In this document: piece after piece, positions 59,235-64,000 of the stretch | Layout: each line of letters begins with the position of its first letter | How positions within the stretch are numbered: the stretch's first letter is position 1 | Assembly (NCBI RefSeq): GCF_000744225.1 | Contig: NZ_JQLN01000005.1 | Coordinates: 620,001-684,000, forward strand | DNA: 64,000 bases | Direction of reading: 5' to 3' | From: Kitasatospora mediocidica KCTC 9733 | GTDB taxonomy: Bacteria > Actinomycetota > Actinomycetes > Streptomycetales > Streptomycetaceae | Translations under genes and position numbers: made by a program | Notes under the pieces: model-generated | Seen by the model: the letters and a program-made list of their open reading frames with translations, nothing else | The model's database searches: none | What the model was told of the DNA's origin: nothing

Positions 59235-61061
59235 TCAGCCCAGGCGCTTGACCAGCGCCCGGTACTCGTCCCACAGCTCGGTGGGCGTGTGCTCGCCGAA
59301 GAGCTCCAGGTGGGCGGGGATCAGCCCGGCCTCCTGGCGCCAGATGTCGGCGTCGACGGTCAGCAGCAGGTCGAGGTCGTCCTGCGCGAGCTCCAGGCCG
59401 TCCAGGTCGAGCGAGGACTGCGTGGGCAGCACCCCGATCGGCGTCTCGACGCCCTCGGCGGTGCCCTCCAGGCGGTCGACGATCCACTTGAGCACGCGGC
59501 TGTTCTCGCCGTACCCGGGCCAGACGAACTGGCCGTCGTTGTTCTTGCGGAACCAGTTGACGTAGTAGATCTTCGGCAGCTTCGCGGCGTCGGCCCGGGC
59601 GCCCAGCTTCAGCCAGTGGCCGAAGTAGTCACCCATGTTGTAGCCGCAGAACGGCAGCATCGCGAACGGGTCGCGGCGCAGCTCGCCGACGGTGCCCTCG
59701 GCGGCCGCGGTCTTCTCCGAGGCGATGTTCGAGCCGAGGAAGACGCCGTGCTGCCAGTCGAAGGACTCGGTGACCAGCGGGACCGCGGTGGCGCGGCGGC
59801 CGCCGAAGAGGATGGCCGAGATCGGCACACCCGCCGGGTCCTCCCACTCGGGGGCGATGGTCGGGCACTGCGCGGCCGGGACGGCGAACCGGGCGTTCGG
59901 GTGGGCGGCGGGGGTGCCGCTCTCCGGCGTCCAGTCGTTGCCGCGCCAGTCGGTCAGGTGCGCCGGGGCCTCCTCGGTCAGGCCCTCCCACCAGACGTCA
60001 CCGTCGTCGGTCAGCGCGACGTTGGTGAAGACCGTGTTGCTGTGCAGGGTCTCGATGGCGTTGGCGTTGGTGTCCACGCCGGTGCCCGGCGCGACGCCGA
60101 AGAAGCCGGCCTCCGGGTTGATCGCGTAGAGCCGCCCGTCGGCGCCGAAGCGCATCCAGGCGATGTCGTCGCCGATGGTCTCGACCTTCCAGCCCGGGAT
60201 GGTCGGCTGGAGCATCGCCAGGTTGGTCTTGCCGCAGGCGCTCGGGAAGGCCGCCGTGACGTACTTGACCTCGCCGCTCGGCGGGGTGAGCTTGAGGACG
60301 AGCATGTGCTCGGCCAGCCAGCCCTCGTCGCGGGCCATCGTGGAGGCGATCCGCAGCGCGTAGCACTTCTTGCCGAGCAGGGCGTTGCCGCCGTAGCCCG
60401 AACCGAACGACCAGATCTCGCGGGTCTCCGGGAAGTGCGAGATGTACTTGGTGGTGTTGCACGGCCACGGAACGTCGGCCTCGCCCTCGGCCAGCGGCGC
60501 ACCGACGGTGTGCACGGCCTTGACGAACTCGCCGTCCTCGCCGAGCTGGTCGATGACGGCCTGGCCCATCCGGGTCATCACGCGCATCGACACGGCGACG
60601 TACGCGGAGTCGGTGATCTCGACGCCGTAAGCGGCCAGCGGAGAGCCGACCGGGCCCATCGAGAAGGGCACGACGTACATCGTGCGGCCCTTCATCGAGC
60701 CCCGGAACAGGCCGTTCGCACCGGAGAACACCTCCCGCATCTCGGCGGGGGCCTTCCAGTTGTTGGTCGGGCCGGCGTCCTTCTCCTGCTCGGAGCAGAT
60801 GTACGTCCGGTCCTCGACACGCGCCACGTCGGTGGGGTCGGAGGCCGCGTAGAAGGAGTTGGGTCGCTTCTCGGGGTTCAGCTTCTTGAAGGTGCCCTGG
60901 GCGACCAGCAGCTCGGCGAGCCGCTGGTACTCCTCCTCCGAGCCGTCGCACCACTCGACGCGGTCCGGCTGGGTGAGCTCCGCGATCTCGCCGACCCAGG
61001 CCAGCAGGCGCTGGTGACGGGTGGGTGCGGCTGCGCTGAGGGCAGAGTTCTCGTACGACAC
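59235..61061 (-). CDS. pckG: Phosphoenolpyruvate carboxykinase (GTP)
   Basis: The 608-residue enzyme turns oxaloacetate and GTP into PEP, CO2 and GDP, starting gluconeogenesis. The GTP-type signature [13 protein letters not shown] holds the P-loop and an active-site cysteine. Other blocks are [56 protein letters not shown] and [30 protein letters not shown]. The length is standard. The GTG at 61061 has GGAGCG 5 bases upstream. It is alone in its operon, and the upstream region has TTGC/GCAA half-sites. It works with GlpX and the TCA enzymes of this window. Confidence 0.96.
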   Translation of the reverse strand: MSYENSALSAAAPTRHQRLLAWVGEIAELTQPDRVEWCDGSEEEYQRLAELLVAQGTFKKLNPEKRPNSFYAASDPTDVARVEDRTYICSEQEKDAGPTNNWKAPAEMREVFSGANGLFRGSMKGRTMYVVPFSMGPVGSPLAAYGVEITDSAYVAVSMRVMTRMGQAVIDQLGEDGEFVKAVHTVGAPLAEGEADVPWPCNTTKYISHFPETREIWSFGSGYGGNALLGKKCYALRIASTMARDEGWLAEHMLVLKLTPPSGEVKYVTAAFPSACGKTNLAMLQPTIPGWKVETIGDDIAWMRFGADGRLYAINPEAGFFGVAPGTGVDTNANAIETLHSNTVFTNVALTDDGDVWWEGLTEEAPAHLTDWRGNDWTPESGTPAAHPNARFAVPAAQCPTIAPEWEDPAGVPISAILFGGRRATAVPLVTESFDWQHGVFLGSNIASEKTAAAEGTVGELRRDPFAMLPFCGYNMGDYFGHWLKLGARADAAKLPKIYYVNWFRKNNDGQFVWPGYGENSRVLKWIVDRLEGTAEGVETPIGVLPTQSSLDLDGLELAQDDLDLLLTVDADIWRQEAGLIPAHLELFGEHTPTELWDEYRALVKRLG

Positions 61062-61168
61062 GATCGCTCCGTTTCACGCCTGTTCGTCCTTGAGCAGGCG
61101 TCCGGGGGGTTGAGGGTTCTTGCAGCGTAGCCCGGCCATTCGGGCGACAACATGGCGTCATGGCGTTT

Positions 61169-61184
61169 TTGCCGCAAGTTTTGC
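61169..61184. promoter_or_regulatory. TTGC/GCAA half-site cluster upstream of pckG
   Basis: TTGCCGCAAGTTTTGC contains GCAA and TTGC half-sites in an alternating array, about 110 bases before the pckG start. It may be a regulator binding site; the regulator is unknown. Confidence 0.3.
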
Positions 61185-61298
61185 TACATCATGGCCATAA
61201 ACTCACCGTATTTCCGGCAGTTCCGGCAGAGGCCAACCCCTCCCGCCACAGGGGCGAACACTCCAGAACGGCTAAAAGTGATGAGAGCCACTACCTAC

Positions 61299-61323
61299 TT
61301 ACCAGTAACCTACGGACCCGTAG
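61299..61323. promoter_or_regulatory. Two small palindromes upstream of trhA
   Basis: TTAC-CA-GTAA (61299-61308) and CTACGG-AC-CCGTAG (61310-61323) lie side by side, just before the start of the hemolysin III gene. They look like TetR-type operator elements. The binding protein is unknown. Confidence 0.4.
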
Positions 61324-61336
61324 CTAGCATGTCACC

Positions 61337-62032
61337 ATGACTGCGGACGAGACGCCGAGCGTCACCCGACCCCTGCCGCTCAGTGCGCCACTGCCCGCCA
61401 AACCGGTGTGGCGCGGGTGGCTGCACGCCGGGATGTTCCCGGCCTCGGTGGCCGCCGGCATCGTGCTGATCTGCCTGGCCGACTCCCCTCAGGCGCGGAT
61501 CGCCTGCGCCGTCTACTCGGCGAGCGCCTGGCTGCTGTTCGGCGTCAGCGCGGTCTACCACCGGTTCACCTGGGGGCCGCGGGGCGACGCGATCCTGCGC
61601 CGGCTGGACCACGCGAACATCTTCCTGATCATCGCGGGGTCCTACACGCCGTTCACCATCCTGCTGCTGCACGGCGGCCGGCAGCAGCTGCTGCTCTGGC
61701 TGGTCTGGGGCGGCGCGATGGCGGGCATAGCGTTCCGGGTCTTCTGGGTCGGCGCCCCGCGCTGGCTGTACACCCCGTGCTACCTCGCGCTCGGCTGGGC
61801 CGCGGTCTTCTTCCTGCCGGACTTCCTGCGCACCGGCGGCGCCGCGGTGGTCACCCTGCTGATCATCGGCGGCCTGCTCTACAGCGTCGGCGGCGTGGTC
61901 TACGGACTGAAGCGCCCGAACCCGTCACCGCGCCTGTTCGGCTTCCACGAGGTGTTCCACGCGCTGACCCTGGGGGCCTTCATCGTGCAGTACGTCGGCG
62001 TCTCACTGGTGGCCTACAACGCGATCAGCTGA
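61337..62032 (+). CDS. trhA: Hemolysin III / TrhA family membrane protein (PAQR)
   Basis: The 231-residue protein has seven transmembrane helices and PAQR-family marks: SAVYHRFTWG with a conserved His, RLDHANIFLIIAGSYTPFT, and FHEVFHALTLGAFIVQY near the C-terminus. These histidines and an aspartate are thought to bind zinc. Bacterial members affect membrane fluidity (TrhA); older work called them hemolysins. The ATG at 61337 lies near TAGCAT, so it may be leaderless. It overlaps the end of the convergent small membrane gene by 30 bases. Confidence 0.9.
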   Translation: MTADETPSVTRPLPLSAPLPAKPVWRGWLHAGMFPASVAAGIVLICLADSPQARIACAVYSASAWLLFGVSAVYHRFTWGPRGDAILRRLDHANIFLIIAGSYTPFTILLLHGGRQQLLLWLVWGGAMAGIAFRVFWVGAPRWLYTPCYLALGWAAVFFLPDFLRTGGAAVVTLLIIGGLLYSVGGVVYGLKRPNPSPRLFGFHEVFHALTLGAFIVQYVGVSLVAYNAIS

Positions 62033-62389
62033 ACCCACCGGCTGCCCGACCGGCTGCCCCACCGGCGGCCGGCCCGGCCAGTCCGACGAGCCCGCGCCCG
62101 GGCGCGCACCCCGGCGCTCGGCCAGCCCGCCGTGCCGTTCGCGGGCCCGGTGGCAGCGCTCGCAGTGCGCGGCGTTCGCCGCCGTGCCGTGCTCGGCGGC
62201 CTCGCGTCGCCTGACCAGGTACCGGAACCGGCGCCCGACGTAGACCATCACGAGCAGCACCTCGACCAACGCGACCGCCAGGACCAGCGGCGCCCCGTCG
62301 GCCAGATACCCCGCGACCACAGCAAGCGCGGCGCCGACCACGGCCACCCCGCCCCAGAGCTGCAGATCGCGCGCGTCCCCTCCGGCCAT
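62003..62389 (-). CDS. Small membrane protein with C-terminal Cys/His motif
   Basis: The 128-residue protein has two transmembrane helices (about residues 11-27, WGGVAVVGAALAVVAGYLA, and 32-50, PLVLAVALVEVLLVMVYVG). A basic stretch and a cytoplasmic-type segment AAHCERCHRARERHGG follow. The last 40 residues are low complexity with a repeated VGQPVGQPVG. The ATG at 62389 has a GTGGGGCG ribosome binding site. The 3' end overlaps the trhA gene by 30 bases. The family is not recognised, but coding seems likely. Function unknown. Confidence 0.65.
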   Translation of the reverse strand: MAGGDARDLQLWGGVAVVGAALAVVAGYLADGAPLVLAVALVEVLLVMVYVGRRFRYLVRRREAAEHGTAANAAHCERCHRARERHGGLAERRGARPGAGSSDWPGRPPVGQPVGQPVGSADRVVGHQ

Positions 62390-62547
62390 CGCCCCACCCC
62401 TTTCCGCTTTGACCCAATGACACATGGTATCTACCGACAGTGACAGGGCGTAGTCGTCGACGGGCGAACGGCGCATCAATGTTTCATCAACTCCAGGTGC
62501 CGCTGCGGGCCTTGCCCGAACGGGCAGCCGATCGTCGTGCGCACGGA

Positions 62548-62588
62548 CGAGCGCCCCCGCGGCGGCTTCGTTGCCGCGGGGGCGCTCG
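62548..62588. terminator. 16-bp hairpin after the secreted protein gene
   Basis: A perfect 16-base stem (62548-62563 and 62573-62588) with a 9-base loop lies 21 bases past the stop of the minus-strand gene. Confidence 0.8.
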
Positions 62589-62609
62589 GGGTGGTGCTAC
62601 GGGGGCACG

Positions 62610-63479
62610 CTACGACCGGACCGGACCCGTCCTGCGGCGACGCGCGGCCAGCGCGACGCCCGCCAGCGCCGTCACCCCGAGTGCCGCCGCGGCCGTCAGC
62701 ACGGGCAGCGACCCCCCGCCGGCCGCGGGCGCCGACGGGGCGTCCGCCGAGAAGCCGCCGCCCAGGCCGGCCTTGTCGTACGCCGAGCCCGGCAGCTTGT
62801 CGCCGTACCGCTGGTGCACCAGCCGCTGGTACGCCGCGAGCGACTCGCCGCCCGCGCCGACCGCGCTGCGCGCCTCCGCGTCCAGCGGCAGCACCCGCCC
62901 GCCGCGCAGCACGTACCAGGCGTTGACCTGCGGCTCACGGAAGACCGTGCCGCCGCCGCTGCTCGCGCCCTGCGCCGCGTAGTCGGTCTCGTCGCTGCCG
63001 GAGGCGATGTTGACCACCTGCCAACCGCCGTTCTGCGGGACGGTCCAGACCGACGCCCGCTGACCGTCCGCGGAGACCGCCTCGGTGGCCGCGAAGTCCA
63101 TCCGGGCCACTGGCGCGCCCTTCGTCCCCGCCACGAAGCCCGGGTCGAGGGTGTAGACCGGCACCGTCGCACCGCTGAGCCGCGGTGCGGCCTGCGCGGC
63201 GGACTTGGCCTCGTCCGCCGCGCTGAGCTGCACCGTCTGGTTCGGCGGCACCCCTCTGCGGGCGAAGAAGTGCCCCAACTGGTCCAGCACCGCCGGGGTC
63301 TGGACCGCGTCACGGGCCGCCGTCAGGTCGCTCTGCGGGATCGCGGCGGGGGTGGTGGGGACGGTGGCGTCCGAACCGGCTGCCTGGGCGAGCGGCGCGG
63401 CCAGCAGGCCGAGGGCCGCCGCCAGGACCGCCGTCGCGACCGCACGGCCAGGGGTGGTGTGCATCCGAGGTGTCGTCAT
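62610..63479 (-). CDS. Secreted protein with C-terminal membrane anchor, linked to a cysteine protease
   Basis: The 289-residue protein has a signal peptide (about residues 1-34, ending AQA-AG) and an outer domain with TAARDAVQTPAVLDQLGHFF, VPVYTLDPGFVAGTKG and WYVLRGGRVLPLDA. A C-terminal hydrophobic span (SLPVLTAAAALGVTALAGVALAA) is followed by RRRR. The tail looks like a cell-surface anchor signal, but no LPxTG motif is present. The ATG at 63479 lies 11 bases after the stop of the cysteine protease gene, so the two are co-transcribed. It could be a partner or chaperone of the protease. I do not recognise the family. Confidence 0.75.
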   Translation of the reverse strand: MTTPRMHTTPGRAVATAVLAAALGLLAAPLAQAAGSDATVPTTPAAIPQSDLTAARDAVQTPAVLDQLGHFFARRGVPPNQTVQLSAADEAKSAAQAAPRLSGATVPVYTLDPGFVAGTKGAPVARMDFAATEAVSADGQRASVWTVPQNGGWQVVNIASGSDETDYAAQGASSGGGTVFREPQVNAWYVLRGGRVLPLDAEARSAVGAGGESLAAYQRLVHQRYGDKLPGSAYDKAGLGGGFSADAPSAPAAGGGSLPVLTAAAALGVTALAGVALAARRRRTGPVRS

Positions 63480-63489
63480 GGCTGCCTCC

Positions 63490-64000
63490 TCACGCGCCGA
63501 TCTGGTACAGGGAGTGGGTCCAGGAGAACGAGCTGTTGCTGACGTAGTAGCTGTAACTCGCCCAGTTGTAGCGGTAGTCGGACGGCCAGGGGTCACCCCA
63601 GTAGACCCAGTTGCTGCTGGTGTCGTAGCCGTACAGGACCTCCATGTGGCCACCGCCGGAGGACCACTGGATCCGCGACTCGACCGGGCGGTTGTTGTTG
63701 ATCTCGTTCTGCACGGTGCTGTAGTAGAGGTACCCGGTGACGTAGTTGCCCGGGTTGATGCCGATCCAGCTCAGCGCGTTCTGGACGTCGTCCAGCGCGG
63801 CCTCGTTGTTGGGGCAGGTGGAGCTGAGCGAGCGCCCGAACGCCGCGTCGCAGAACTGGTTCTGGGTGTAGTTGTAGCCGAACCAGCTCGCGATGGTGTC
63901 GCCGCTGGCCGCCCAGCACCAGTTGCTGTTGGACTGCGCCTGCATGCTGATGTTCAGCGTCTTCGAGGTGCCGGTGGCGAGGCTGCCGGCCGCGCCGGCG
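63490..64000 (-). CDS. Papain-like cysteine protease (C39-like), N-terminus cut by window edge
   Basis: The frame is open from the right edge to a stop at 63490, so about 170 residues are visible. The catalytic cysteine is in NSNWCWAASGDTIASWFG, the histidine in SSGGGHMEVLYGYD and a likely third residue in WVYWGDPWPSD. The order and context match papain-like secreted cysteine proteases (peptidase C39-like family). Two more cysteines (NQFCDAAFG and SSTCPNN) may form a disulfide, which fits a secreted protein. The signal peptide would lie beyond the edge. The gene for the surface-anchored partner follows 11 bases later. Confidence 0.85.
   Translation of the reverse strand, partial: AGAAGSLATGTSKTLNISMQAQSNSNWCWAASGDTIASWFGYNYTQNQFCDAAFGRSLSSTCPNNEAALDDVQNALSWIGINPGNYVTGYLYYSTVQNEINNNRPVESRIQWSSGGGHMEVLYGYDTSSNWVYWGDPWPSDYRYNWASYSYYVSNSSFSWTHSLYQIGA

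Overview
The window is chromosomal DNA from a high-GC actinomycete, almost certainly a member of the Streptomycetaceae (Streptomyces, Kitasatospora or a relative). The evidence is third-position GC bias in nearly every gene, frequent GTG starts and leaderless starts, a WhiB-family regulator, a SARP regulator, several SpoIIE-type PP2C phosphatases with HATPase domains, a GH18 chitinase with a DasR-like site, and a core gene neighbourhood (ychF, ppgK, ispH, xseA-xseB, glpX, wbl, class I fumarase, oxyR-ahpCD, phoH, uppS, GTP-dependent PEP carboxykinase) typical of that family. No rRNA, tRNA or CRISPR was seen.

Layout. 1-4.4 kb: a lipoprotein cut by the left edge, then a three-gene succinate dehydrogenase/fumarate reductase operon behind a near-consensus CRP-type site. 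4.4-10.8 kb: two large PAS/GAF/SpoIIE/HATPase sensor phosphatases in tandem, a NUDIX hydrolase and a 57-residue SPOR-like protein. 11-18.5 kb: a membrane protein, a methyltransferase, a flavin/PLP-split-barrel protein, a split RibD pair (reductase then deaminase) followed by a HAD phosphatase, a DUF488 protein and a secreted phosphoesterase. 18.6-20.2 kb: an accessory patch with an SNF2 helicase remnant and a Phd/RelE toxin-antitoxin module, bordered by a duplicated copy of the last bases of ychF. 20-31.5 kb: conserved core metabolism (ychF, ppgK, ispH, xseA, xseB, a nitroreductase, glpX, wbl, a LiaF-like protein, fumA). 31.6-38.3 kb: a 68-residue peptide gene divergent from a SARP-NB-ARC-TPR regulator, then a methyltransferase and a third SpoIIE-type phosphatase.

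38.3-42.6 kb: a tightly overlapping four-gene operon encoding a phosphodiester-glycosidase-like membrane protein, a UbiA decaprenyl-phosphate phosphoribosyltransferase and the DprE1/DprE2 epimerase pair. Together these are the decaprenyl-phosphoryl-arabinose pathway known from mycobacteria, here without a recognised arabinosyltransferase. 43-45.3 kb: oxyR divergent from ahpC-ahpD. 45.3-47.3 kb: a two-gene ATPase plus HNH nuclease operon that resembles the Septu (PtuA/PtuB) anti-phage system. 47-52.3 kb: AI-2E transporter, transglycosylase, PhoH and undecaprenyl diphosphate synthase. 52.4-55.1 kb: a chitinase broken by a one-base frameshift in its Pro-Thr linker, and a 188-bp MITE with 19-bp terminal inverted repeats sitting between two truncated genes. 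55-64 kb: two lipoproteins, prepilin peptidase, an alanine-type aminotransferase, PEP carboxykinase, a TrhA/hemolysin III protein, and a pair of secreted proteins at the right edge, one of them a papain-like cysteine protease cut by the window end.

The genes group functionally around central carbon flux (succinate dehydrogenase, fumarase, GlpX, PEP carboxykinase, polyphosphate glucokinase), signalling through partner-switching-type phosphatases, oxidative stress (oxyR-ahpCD), and polyprenyl chemistry (ispH, uppS, ubiA-dprE). The most interesting accessory items are the Septu-like locus, the DprE/UbiA operon, the SARP/peptide pair, and the toxin-antitoxin and MITE insertions. All functional statements rest on reading the translations; no database search was run.
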